Positions 45,141 to 56,247 of a stretch of DNA of 64,000 nt are shown here, piece after piece; position 1 is the first letter of the stretch; each line of letters opens with the position of its first letter. Source of the DNA: Piromyces finnis. Taxonomy: Eukaryota; Neocallimastigomycota; Neocallimastigomycetes; Neocallimastigales; Neocallimastigaceae. The position numbers were made by a program, and so were the translations under genes. Where the stretch lies: NCBI GenBank assembly GCA_002104945.1, contig MCFH01000012.1, forward strand, positions 248,001 to 312,000, written 5' to 3'. The notes beneath the pieces are model-generated. The model was not told the origin of the DNA and ran no database searches. It worked only from the letters and a program-made list of their open reading frames with translations.

Positions 45141-48100
45141 CTCTTTTTATTATTATTACTATTTATCATTATTTTCATCGAGGTTAATCTCTGTAAAGAA
45201 AGGAATAATATTCTTTAAATGTATGTTCTTATCAGCTATTTCACCAGTTATAGGATCACATAACGTTACTGTGTTAAATTCCTTTTTTGCAATTTTCAAC
45301 GGTCCAGTGAAAAAGGGGTCCAATTTTCTTCTATTAAATACCTTAACTAAAATAAAATCACCAGATTTGTATTCTTTCCTCATTCTTCTAATCTGCTTTC
45401 TTCGTTCTTTCCATAATTTATTAGCAATTTCGATATTACAAATAGCTTCTTTAATCCATTTATTATGATAATGAATTTTCTTAGCCAGTATTCCTCCTCA
45501 GTTTCCATTTCTTTTCTCGATATTTAAAGACAATTCAAACCATTGTAAATCACGGCGGCCATATAATTATTCGAAACTACTATATTTAGTATTTTCATTT
45601 TTACAAGTACGTAATGTCCAAAGCGCATTATCCAATGTTTTATCCCATCTTTCTGAGCTTTCACTTAACAAACGGAGATGTTTTCCTATTTCCCTATTCC
45701 TATTTTTTACTTCTCCATTTGACGCTGGATGGTTATCATGTAGATCCAAAAAAGCTTTTATTTTGTCAGAAGTAAATTACAAACCATTGTCCGTAACTAA
45801 AATCTCAGGTTTCCATGTCTGTCAAATATTTTCTTTAGAAATTTTATCAAATCATCCGATTCTACGTTACTAGTGGTTCAACCTCAACCCATTTAGTTAG
45901 GTAGTCAACTAATAATATATTTATTATTGTTTTTGTAATAGGAAGTGGGCCAATTAAATCTAAACCAACTCTTGAAAACGGATATCCAGAAACAGTAGCT
46001 ATACATTCCGAGAATTTATTTAGTATTTGTGGTCGGCGGATTTTGCAACTATGACAATATCTAATAAAATTCTGAATATCTTGTTTCATATTTTTCCAAT
46101 AATAATATTTTTTAATCTATTGTAGATTTTATACATTCCTTCATGTCCTATTAAATGAGCTTTTAAAATTAATTTAAGTTGTAAATTAATATCCTCAATA
46201 ATTTTTCTTCTTAATATATCATTCCGTTTAAAATATTTAACGCCATTAATTGTAACTATTTTATTCTTTATAAAGTCACTAATAAAACTGTTAACATATT
46301 GATTATAATTTTCAATTAAATTATTGTTATCTATCAAAGCAATAAAGCAATGTTACTATAGGTTGCATTAATTACTTCATTAGTTTTATCATAATTATTA
46401 TTATTAGTGTTTAATCTAGATAAAGTGTCAGCCACGACATTCTTCCTCCCCTCTTCATATTGAACTTTCACATTAAAGATGCTTAATTCCGTGATTAATT
46501 TCAAATATCTGCTATTAATTGATTCTCTATTACTGAAATTCCAACCAAGGGCTTATGATCAGTGATAACAATCGTAGTGAATGAGATACTGTTAATAAAA
46601 GGTCTAAACTTACGAACACAATAGTATAGGTGCAATAGTAATCCGAGTTTTCAATTCATTAAATGCAGAGTTACAAGAATTAAAGAGAACATCTTTCTTC
46701 AAAAGTTCAAAAAGCAGTTTAGCCATCTTAGCAAAATTTTTAATAAATTTCTGATAATATTCAATGGCCCCTAGAAACGACTTTAGTTGAGTAACATTCT
46801 TTGTTGGTAGTCATTTAACTATAACCTTAAATGACTATAACCTTAATCTTATCTAGAATAGAAGAAATACCATGAGTTGAAAGCATATGTCCAAATAATT
46901 TTACTTCTAGTAAATTTTTTAATATAAATTTTTAAATTGTTATTATTTAGAATTTGAAAGATTTTAGATAAATGTTCGAGATGTGATTCATAGGAATCCG
47001 AAAATATAATTAATTCATCAATATATACGAACATACATTTACCAATCAGATCAAAAGGCATCACACGAAAGTTATAATTACCGAACATAGTTGTAAAGGT
47101 TGTTTTGTCTTTATCTTGAAGGTTCATCGGAATCTAATGATAGCCTGAAAAGATACCTTAAGTAATAAATATTTTAGCATTTTTACTTATAAAATGAATA
47201 TGAATCCTTAATAGTAACATTATTTAAACTTCCTATAATTCATACAAATTCGTCATTTATTATTTTAAGCTTGGTTATTTCTCTCTTTAGAGCCTCCATT
47301 TGGGATTTTGATAGCTTTTCGTTTAATCGAAAGTACATCAGGTTGAAGTTCGATTTTATGTTGTAATAATTTAGATTGCCCTAAATCATCTGTACTAATA
47401 GCAATTACTCTTATAAAATTAGAAAACAGTGTAGAAGCAGACTGTCACAATTCTTCTGTAATGGTATGATATTATTAGTCATTTCTATAAGGTATCAGTA
47501 ACTAAATTGATATCAAATATTTCTTTTTAGAGAAACTACTCCTATGAGAATATCAAATAAGTCGGTAAATATTTTATCCTGTAGAAACCTCAAGCTCATA
47601 AATTTCTGTAGTAATAGAAGAGTTGGAATAAGGTTGTAATATGGGATATCCTTCAAATAGTCGGTTTTTCAATTTTATATTTATTCAATGAAGAACGAGT
47701 GATAATGTTAACACTCGTACATGTATCTAAAAATATATATCTTCAATTCTACCTTCTATCTTTATAATTTTATTCTTACTAATAGCTGTTATTACATTAG
47801 TGATGATGTTCTTAGGCGTTAATTTAAGTGCTTTAATATATTCTGTCCTGAATTTTGAGAATAAATCCGAGTGATATACAAACTTAGTAATAACATCAGT
47901 TGAAGCCACCTCTTTTACCAAATCTTGAATACAATAGTTCTCAAATCCATCCATCAGGTTTATAAGTCGTTCTTTCTTTAATTTTTGGCTTTTTATATTT
48001 TCAGAATTTTCTGTAATTAAATGATTTATAGTCTAACCTTTTCTTAATTATCTTTAATCCTTTCTGCTTTATTTTTTCTTTTTACATTTGTAATATTTTT

Positions 48101-48182
48101 TTCTGCAATGATGGAAGGGTCTAAGTTAATTTTATTATAAATATTATTTTCATATTTTATCTTGCTTCACACTGATTCTCCA
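45141..48182 (-). pseudogene. Gypsy element F Pol, heavily decayed
   Basis: Minus-strand order from high to low coordinate: a retropepsin lead-in (47954-47727) with DTCTSVNIITRSS one frame away; RT pieces (47127-46849) with FGNYNFRVMPF and FVYIDELIIFS; the RNase H/connection word EEGRKNVVADTLSRL (about 46470-46425); integrase finger (46337-46086, LIGHEGMY; 46089-45862, CHSCKIRRP, GLDLIGPL); HPASNGEVKNRNREIG (45749-45567); and the integrase C-terminus (45383-45159). The RT has lost the NAPATFQREMNR segment and its YIDD reads YIDE. A PBS-like TGGAGAATC lies at 48174-48182. It is a dead sister of element I. Gag is absent. Confidence 0.85.
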
Positions 48183-48234
48183 CAAATTTTGATACAAATT
48201 ATATATATATTACTCAAGTATTAATAAAAAAATG

Positions 48235-48665
48235 GATAATCAAGTTGGGAATTATAAAATAATATATTCTAATATGAATAACACAATAATAATGATAACC
48301 CAGTTTAAAATACAAAGTAAATAATTAGGTTTTGAGTTTCTGCTTTATTATATTAAATTTTTAGTTTTTTGTGCTATTTTTAATTACTCTTATTGCTTAT
48401 TATAAATAGTTATTAATTTATTATTTTATTGTAAATAGTTTAAATTTAAAAGAAAGTATAAATGCATATAAATATTCTTATTTCAATCATTATTATTATT
48501 AACAAGGAAAATATTAAATAGTTTAGTTAATATTATTATAATTTTAATAATCATTTTAATAATTTAATAAATGAAATTTTAAATATTTAAATATTAGAAA
48601 AACGAAAGTTTCTAATAAAACAATTCACTTTTTGAATAAAATTTCAAAATTAAGATTATTATAAA
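48235..48665 (-). repeat. Dispersed repeat R6, copy 2 region
   Basis: The inverted match of part of 38876-39420. AT-rich, no coding frame, boundaries approximate. Confidence 0.4.
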
Positions 48666-48829
48666 ATTATATCAATGAACCTTCAAACCTGAGAATAAAA
48701 ACAAGGTAAATATAAAATTTTCTTTACATAAAATTTCATATAGAATAATAAAATATTCTATGAAATTAATTTAATCATATGACATGTACTTACACCTAAT
48801 GGATTAAAAAAGATTCTTTTAAAGATCAA

Positions 48830-50096
48830 AGTATTGCTTTATGTAATGCTTCAAGAAATGTTAATAAGTTAAGATCATTTCTAGGTTTAGTTAGTTACTA
48901 CTGCAAATTTATTCAAAATTTTTCTATTAGAGAAAATACATGTCCTAGTACTTCTACTTTTTTATGAAAGAATTTGCAATTTTATAAATTAAGGGAAAGA
49001 TTATATTTTTATAATATTTCAAAGATTTGTTGTAAATGTCAGAGTTATTCTTCTAGTGATTTAAAATAGACAACAATATCATCAATATAAACAAAAAGAC
49101 ATTTATCAATTAGTGTCCTATTCATTTCTCTTTGGAAGGTCGTAAAAATATTAGCTAAACCAAACGGCAATACTTTAAAATTATAATTACCAAATTTAGT
49201 AATAAATGTTGTTTTCTCAATTCCATTTGGGTTCATAGGAATTTGGTGATAACCTGAATATAAATCTAAAGCAGAAAATATCTTTTGCACTATTTAAAGA
49301 AGAAATAATTCATTAATAAAAGGAAATGCATAAGAGTCCTAAATAGGTAATTTCATTAAGTCTTTTATAATCAATACACGTTCTTCATTTACCATTTTTC
49401 TTTTGTATAAGTAAAATGGGAAATGACTATGGAGAGTGAGAAGGAGTAATTAAACCTTTATTAAGTAATGAAAGAATTTCACTTTTTAAAATATTAGTAC
49501 GTTCTTTAGATAATTTATATGGTTTTTATATGGTTTTAAATTTATTGGTTTATTAGTAGTAGTAATTATAGAATGAGACTCTAAATCCGCAGTAGTTGAT
49601 TGAGACATTGATGTAGCCATACAATGCTATATACAACAATCTTGAATAATTGTTATTATCATTATTATAATAATTATTTTGAATATTATTGTTATAATAA
49701 TTATTTCTGTAATTACTATTATAACCCTTTTTCTTAATGATAATATTTCTAGCTTCTAAATTTTTTGGATCTGCTTATAATAAGTCTTTGTAAAGTTTCA
49801 AAAGGCATTAATGTAGTATGATATAAAATTTAACTTGACACATTTAAATTTGTTTTATTTATTAGTGTCAAGTTTTATATTAAATTTAGATACACTTTCA
49901 TTTTTCTTTATTGTAATAGTAGATAATTCTAATAGTCTAGAATCTTTGGTATGGAACCTTTATAATGACTTTTAAGGTTTTTGATGATTGTATCCTAATC
50001 ATCTGTTGTTTCTTTATTAAATACATTTACTATAATTGTTCTTGCTGTACCTGTAGTTAATAATATAAAGTATTCTAGCTTTTATTGTTTTGCTAC
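48830..50096 (-). pseudogene. Gypsy-type remnant J, rearranged
   Basis: The minus strand carries a Gag-like piece (about 50090-49860), an Asn-rich Gag tail (about 49760-49640) and RT (about 49560-49045), with a stop-broken SLLNKGLI...CIDYKRLN and then LDLYSGYHQIPMNPNG, FQREMNR and FVYIDDIVVY. On the plus strand at 48870-48930 lies an RT thumb word, LRSFLGLVSYYCKFIQNF, so a piece of the same type of element is inverted next to it. Stops and shifts are frequent; nothing is functional. Confidence 0.7.
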
Positions 50097-50140
50097 CTTA
50101 TAAACATTGGCGTTACTTATGTAACGCCAATGTTTATAAG
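50097..50140. repeat. Perfect 20-bp-stem palindrome
   Basis: Two 20-nt arms (50097-50116 and 50121-50140) are perfect inverted copies around TTAT. The arm includes TTGGCGTTAC, unusually G+C-rich for this spacer. It lies just upstream of remnant J. Confidence 0.9.
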
Positions 50141-51134
50141 AAAATTCCCAATCACCAAATTCAAGCTTTATTAAACCCAAAATAGGTATTCTATTAAAAG
50201 TAATTCATTTAGTAGTGTTATTCATTATTACTTTTAATTTAATTTATTTAATTTATTTCAATATTTTATTTAAAAGTGTTAATTTTATTTATTTATAGTA
50301 ATTTAGTAAGTAAAATGATATTTTTTTATTTACAATTATTTTTACTCACAATAATACATTTTATTTACATGTATTTAGTATTATTTACAAAGATATTATA
50401 CTTTTATTAATAAAATATATTCTTATATAAAAGCAATTGGTTGTTATAGACGCTTATAGACACTTGTTTTAATTTTATTGTAATTAAGAATATTTTATTA
50501 TTCTATATGAAATGATTAAAAACAGTTCCTTTTAAAGTTCAAAAAGTGATTATTATATTATATTTTTGGATATAACTCATTAACATTTCTTAGTAAAATT
50601 CAAAATTAAAGATTATTATAAAATTATATCATTCGTATGTAAGAAATTACAATACATAAATGTATTTTAAATTAGTATAATGTATATAATTTTTATTGTA
50701 TTTAGAAAAATCGATTATTTGAATTTTCTCGAATCTATTCGATTTTATCTAATAATAGATGATATCACGTTAGAAAAAGGAAATAGATTATTTACTAGAA
50801 CAGATAATGGTGGTAATACCCTAACTACTATAGCAATAACTAAAAGTTTTAGTCATTTTCAACCATACAAAAAGAAGGTTGTTTTACTGAAGCTAAAAAG
50901 TCCAATAAGAATGTGGACATGGGTAACTTAATCAAGAAAATGAAAAATTTAACGATTAAAGCTTGTTTCTTCTGTATGGCCATTATCAACAAAATAGCCC
51001 AAAACTTTAAGCCATAATTGAAGGAAACAGGAAGCAAGAAGCGTTATTATGACAATCATTTAAATCATTAAGTGAGAGAAGAAGCACTTCAATCGTCAAT
51101 GAAATAGCTTCAATTCAGTATCATTTAATGTCAA
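50141..51134. other. AT-rich stretch with traces of Gag
   Basis: 50530-50640 repeats R6 sequence in both orientations. 50680-51010 contains a weak plus-strand open stretch ending in a possible broken knuckle (ACFFC near 50963-50977) that could be the upstream part of Gag remnant K. Not strong enough to call a gene. Confidence 0.35.
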
Positions 51135-51850
51135 GTGAAGAAACAACAAATCAGAGCGGACTGGTGGGAAGAAAATAATGATGAAGAAATTGAAAGTGAC
51201 CTTGAAGATGATACTAATATTAATGAAAAGTTCTTTGTATTTGCTAATAAAATAAAGTTAGATAAAATAAGCAAGGAACAAAATTCTAATAAAGAAAAAC
51301 GAATTTATAAAAGCTTGAAAAATGATTCTAGACCTATTCTTACACCTGCTCTGAGGAAACATAAAATACGAGAAATGGAAAATATACTTATAGATGTTTT
51401 CTTCTAAGAAAATGTATCCATCTATTATTACTCAACCAAATATTAGAGAACAAAAACTAAAAGAAAAAAAACTTCAGGATAAAGAGCGTGCTAGTAGAAG
51501 TGAATCAAAGGAAGAACAGAGTAAATTAGCAAGCCATGGATAAAGATCCTATCATTATCAACTACAATGAAGAAGAATCGCAATCTTTTAGGATAGATAG
51601 TAACAATGTTAAGATGGTAGAGAAAGATATCTCAAATAAATTAAACAAATCTACTTCTAATTCAATTTTAAATAAACTAATTAAAGAGAAAAGTAAAGAA
51701 AAACCTGTGGAATCAAAGGTTAAGAAAACTTCTAGAAATATCCAGATGATAGCAGATTCCGAAGAATATAATGTGATTAAACGTCTTAATGAAACAAAAT
51801 TTAATATTGCTATCGGTTAATTACTTAATGATATAAAATATAAATTATAG
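51135..51850 (+). pseudogene. Gypsy Gag C-terminal remnant K
   Basis: Three plus-strand pieces (51135-51407, about 51409-51543, 51536-51820) are lysine/glutamate-rich and separated by a stop and a frame change. Words such as RPILTPALRKH and YPSIITQPN are low-complexity linker. The last piece ends EEYNVIKRLNETKFNIAIG, equivalent to NMEPYDICKDLINTKCNITFG in element G (split here at 20) and NNIEPYNIEQDL in element E, the segment leading into the protease. No protease or RT follows. Confidence 0.6.
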
Positions 51851-52307
51851 TCATGGCGTATACTTAAATTATGATTATCACAAGAAATTATTGTACATAA
51901 ATAAATGTTATTTCTTATTTTATTAATGTTTCTATATTTATTTTATATATTATTATTAATTTTATTATATTTATATTATTACTTGTTCTAAATTAAGTAT
52001 TATGAATAAATAATCTTATTTTATAAATTTATCACTATATTATTAATAAAGAAATTAAATCAAATATCATATATAAATAAAATTTTAAAATAATAAATTC
52101 TATAATAAACAATAAATTTTTTAGTTTTAAAATAATTTATTTTTTTATCTTATTTTTTGAATTCATAAAAAACTTTATTAAAATTTTAATTAAATACTTT
52201 TTGTATTTAATAAAATAATTTTAATTATTAATGTTGATTATACTATTTATTATTACATTAAAAATTATATATATATATTAATATTAATATTAATATTATA
52301 ATTAAAT
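51851..52307. other. Gene-free AT-rich stretch
   Basis: Nothing recognised; a short (AT)n run lies near 52267-52280. It ends in TAAAT, the target duplication of LTR-3 copy f. Confidence 0.5.
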
Positions 52308-53055
52308 TATAAAGATATAAAATATATCTTTAAATTATTTAATAATTAATTAAAAATTATTGAATAGTAATTTTGATATTTTAATGAAAATTTATTTGTA
52401 AAATTTATTATAAAAATTTTATGGAATAAGTTAAAGATTAATTTTAAAATATCAAAGTTAGAAATGAAATTTGGATAAATATTTAAATTAATGGATGATT
52501 AAATTTAAATATTTTAAATATTCAAATTAAATCTTAAATAAAAACTTTTTAACTTTAGCGTAGTTTTAAAATAATTAAAATTAGTTTAATAACTATTTAA
52601 TTAAATAAAAATTTTTTAAGTTTTTTTTAAATAAGAAATATATTACAAATAGTATTATTAATATTTAATTAATATATAGGTAATACATTGACTGTATTCA
52701 ATTTGTAGTTTACTCAAATTGAATCAAAAGTGTATTGAATTAGTTTTAGCTTAGTTTTAATATTTTATTATTTAATTAAATCAGTATTAAATTAGTTTTG
52801 TTTATTTTCTATTGAATATATGTATAATTAAATAGAATAGTATATTAAAATATAATTTACAAAAAATATAAATACATGTAAAATTTCTTAATTAAAACAG
52901 TGTAATTGTTATTAACTATTATTTAGTTAATAACTAAATAAAATTAATAAAAGAGATATTTTTAAATAATTTATTTTTTTGTTTCTTTTTTGTTTATTTT
53001 ATGTTTATTGTTTTATTGTAAAAAAATATTGTTTTGATATATAAAACATTTTACA
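52308..53055 (+). mobile_element. Solo LTR, family LTR-3, copy f
   Basis: 748 bp, with the first base pair changed to TA (TATAAAGATATAA) and end ATTTTACA, flanked by TAAAT on both sides (52303-52307 and 53056-53060). Confidence 0.85.
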
Positions 53056-53313
53056 TAAATGAAATATACATAAATAATATATAATATATTATTGAATTTG
53101 TTTAAATAATTTTTTTTAAAATTTTTAAATATATATAAAAGATTTGATTATAAATTCAATTTAATAAAATAAATAAATATTAATTTAAATACTAATAGAT
53201 GTATATATAATATATTTACTATTATTTTAATAAATTTATTAAGATTTTAAATATTAATATTTTATCAATATTTATTTATTAATGATCGGTATTGAATAAG
53301 TGTATTCTAAGAA
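53056..53313. other. Gene-free AT-rich stretch
   Basis: Spacer between the LTR-3 copy and the stop of the RNA polymerase pseudogene. Nothing recognised. Confidence 0.5.
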
Positions 53314-53395
53314 TTAATCATCTATATCAATAGTATTTGATGAAAATGGATGATAATAGATTTTATTATTATTATAACCACGGACAATAAAATCT

Positions 53396-53495
53396 TTATT
53401 TACAAAAAGAGCTTGTCAAAAGCATGGGAGATATTGTCACAGATACAATAAAATCTTTATCTTCCATGCTTTTGACAAGCTCTCTTTGTAAATAA
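53396..53495. repeat. Palindromic insertion inside the RNA polymerase pseudogene
   Basis: Arms 53396-53427 and 53464-53495 are inverted copies (31 of 32 match). The insertion is bounded by the 16-bp direct repeat ACAATAAAATCTTTAT (53384-53399 and 53445-53460). Removing one 61-bp unit would join the bridge-helix frame to its continuation. Confidence 0.8.
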
Positions 53496-54534
53496 CCTGT
53501 AAAGAGGTATTAAGTGAAGTGGAAATAATACCTGCACGACCTGATTTAGAATGGATAAATAATTCTTTGGCTGTAAGTCCTTCGAAGTATTCTCTTTTAA
53601 TAAAACATTCTTGTAATATAGCCTGAGTTCCTAACGATGCTAAAATTTGAATAAGATTATCACCTGATCCTTTTGATCCACTGTTGATAATATTGGTTAA
53701 ATTATTATCAAATACTTCTGCTAATTTTACTAATACATTATGACTATTTAAACATAATTCTTTTAATTTAACATCAACGTGCTTACCCGAAGTTAAAATA
53801 GACGAATCTACATTTGACAAGGTTATTGTCGATAAAGTATCGGGAATCTTTTCCAAAATACAATTAAATTTGTTTTCAAGTTCAGTATCTGAAATGGAAA
53901 TACTTATAATGTGAAATAAGTTATATTCATGAACCATACGTTGTACAGCACGTTACCATAATGAGAAATGGAATTTAACAATTCCGTTTGATTAGCGCCA
54001 TTGATAGTATGAAGTAGAATGCCATGATCTACTAAATATTCGTCATCCATTTTTAAAGTTAGTGATTTTGGAAGCAACAATGAAAGTAAGTGCTTATATG
54101 ATATTTTATTAGTATTTATTCGAGACTTGTAATATTTACAAAATGAATTCCATTTTTTCTTTGATATTTTCAATTTTTACATATATTTTCGAGAATGTGA
54201 GATTTAACAATATGTTCATCTTTTGTCCTATTGTATAAACCAGATAAAGTATCTTGAATAAATTTGATCATAAGTGAACCATCCTTAAATTAACAAAAAT
54301 TATTTTAATGTTTAATTTACTTGCTAACACCCTTTTAGACTCTTCACCTGGAAGCCAAAAAATATTCATTTCATCGCCATCAAAATCAGCTTGAAAACAT
54401 TAGCTATTAGTGGATTGATTTGAATTGTTCGGCTACTACTAGGAAATGATCGAATGGATAATATAGAAGTAGTGTAGATAGTTTATATCCATAAGGAATT
54501 AATTGATCTGTAAATTCTTTTGATATCAATACTT

Positions 54535-54670
54535 TATCCAAAGGTATATTTATATTTGGTACAATAACACTGCGAAGACAAAAATTTTGTCTTTTAGCTA
54601 AATATCCAAAGGTATATTAATATTTGGTACAATAACACTGCGAAGACAAAAATTTTGTCTTTTAGCTAAA
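54535..54670. repeat. 68-bp tandem duplication in the RNA polymerase pseudogene
   Basis: 54535-54602 is repeated at 54603-54670 with one or two base differences. 68 is not a multiple of three, so it shifts the frame. Confidence 0.88.
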
Positions 54671-55146
54671 CACATACTTATAAATATTCCTGTCTTTCCT
54701 GATAATAATTGTTTAATGAAACTTTTATCTGAACTTTCGGTAGTAGCTTCAGTGGAACTCTGAATTCCAAGAAATTTTTTATATAAATTAAATACCTTTA
54801 ATGCATATCCATTACTGGCATTACCTTTACATGAATGATTTAACTCTAATAATCTTATATAAATGGATGCTATATTGTTATGAATTATAATGTTATTAGA
54901 ATCCATAATAGATAGTCTCATATTTATTGGTAGTACCGGTATGTTTTTACTAAATACATTTAGTAATTTATTCTTTAATTTCTTATTTTTACTGAAATCA
55001 GAAATACGGATTAATTCATGCATCTTTTTAACACTTATCCATTGATTTCCAAAGAAAAATGCATATTTCGATTGGGATTTATTTTCATTTCCTTTATTTA
55101 TATATTTATTCATACTATCATTTGGATAATTATTATTCGTATTATA

Positions 55147-55185
55147 TTTGTGTAATGAAAAAGTAACACTTTTTCATTACACAAA
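55147..55185. repeat. 18-bp-stem palindrome upstream of the RNA polymerase pseudogene
   Basis: TTTGTGTAATGAAAAAGT (55147-55164) and its exact inverse (55168-55185) around AAC. It lies 34 bp upstream of the first ATG. It could be a transcript-end hairpin of a lost upstream gene, as in some large DNA viruses, or a rearrangement scar. Confidence 0.85.
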
Positions 55186-55844
55186 TACTTTTACTGATAA
55201 TTTGCAACAATCTAATTCATTTTTAATTATATTACTATATTTTTACAGGTAAGGCATAAGTGACAAAGTTCCTTACATAATGCATTTACAAATAGATAAT
55301 TATTATATATCTTATCTATCTATATCTGATATGAAATATTAAATAAAACTCTAATTATTAATAAAATTATTTTATTAATAATTACATAAAATAAATTAAA
55401 ATAGTCATGTAATAACGTGACTAAAAGCAATTGAGGCGTAAATAAATTCACACGATAAAATAAATTTAATAAATATTTTTACACGTTTTATACTAGTTAT
55501 TATATATTTATTAATTAAACAAACAAAATATAGTTTATAATTATTAAAAGATATATAAATGTATTATTTCTTATAATTAATTCTTTGCTTCTTGTATTTC
55601 TATCCAAAATTTATATTTAATAAAATTAATTTTAAAAACATTAATACATAAAGTTTCTACCTAAAAAGGAAATAGAACCGAGTTATATCATTTGGTGGAG
55701 ATATCATTTAGAGGAGGAAGAAGTTATACAATTTTAATAAATTGTATTATTTATTTTTTTTACATAACATTTTTTTATTTCTGTTTATAGTTATTCATTA
55801 ACTATATTATAAAAAAAATAAAAAAAAATAAATTATTATTATTT
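55186..55844. other. Gene-free AT-rich stretch
   Basis: Nothing coding. The 5' LTR of element E should lie here but has no partner in the window. Confidence 0.45.
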
Positions 55845-56090
55845 AATATTGATAATTGAAGTTTCATTCTTATCAATATTGAATTTAACAAAATCGTGTC
55901 AGCATAAGCAAGACTTACAACTCTCAGAAGGGGTATAGTAAGGGTGGTTTTAAGATCCTGAAGCGTGTGACGAAACTTAGATCACGTGAATAGGATGACG
56001 GAAAAATAAAACATTGGCGGATGAAAGACCCTTAGGTGTGCAGCTTATTATACACATTTTGGTCGGAAATTCAGATAATAACAATATTAA
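55845..56090 (+). promoter_or_regulatory. Conserved untranslated leader of gypsy element E
   Basis: Resembles 1790-2045 upstream of element A: GATCCTGAAGCG, GTGACG, AACTTAGATC, CGTGAATAGG, GATGAAAGACCCTTA and TTTGGTCGG occur in the same order. The most conserved part is G+C-richer than its flanks. Confidence 0.5.
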
Positions 56091-56247
56091 ATATTAAAAT
56101 TTGAAAATTTAAGAATACGTTAATAAACAAATAATTAACATACTATTAATTAATTAAAAAAAAAATTTTTTTAAAACCTTAATTATTAAGAAATTGGACT
56201 GCACAAAACTTATTGAAGCTCTTGTGAAAGAAGCCAAGGAAAGAAGA

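Larger units (their letters stand above)
53314..55113 (-). pseudogene. Divergent RNA polymerase largest-subunit pseudogene, N-terminal and middle part
   Basis: Minus-strand blocks in the order of RPB1 or A': KTGIFISMCLAKRQNFCLRSV (shortened here; 54670-54610 area), matching the G-K-R-V-D-F-S-A-R-T-V-I region; the catalytic metal loop ADFDGDEMNIF (about 54392-54360); a pore segment YKHLLSLLLP (about 54110); SGSKGSGDN (about 53690); and the bridge helix YFEGLTAKELFIHSKSGRAG (about 53590-53535). Past two frame shifts and a palindromic insertion, GYLQRELVKSMED and KDFIVRG continue to a TAA at 53314. The clamp and zinc region before 55113 is missing. A 68-bp tandem duplication, a one-base loss before DFDGD and further shifts make it dead. 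Confidence 0.82.

Noticed and set aside
54240-55113. The host's own RNA polymerase II gene
   Set aside because: Similarity is limited to the most conserved motifs, the clamp and NRQPTLH-type segments are absent or altered, and the gene is frame-shifted. A host essential gene would be intact and closer to fungal RPB1.
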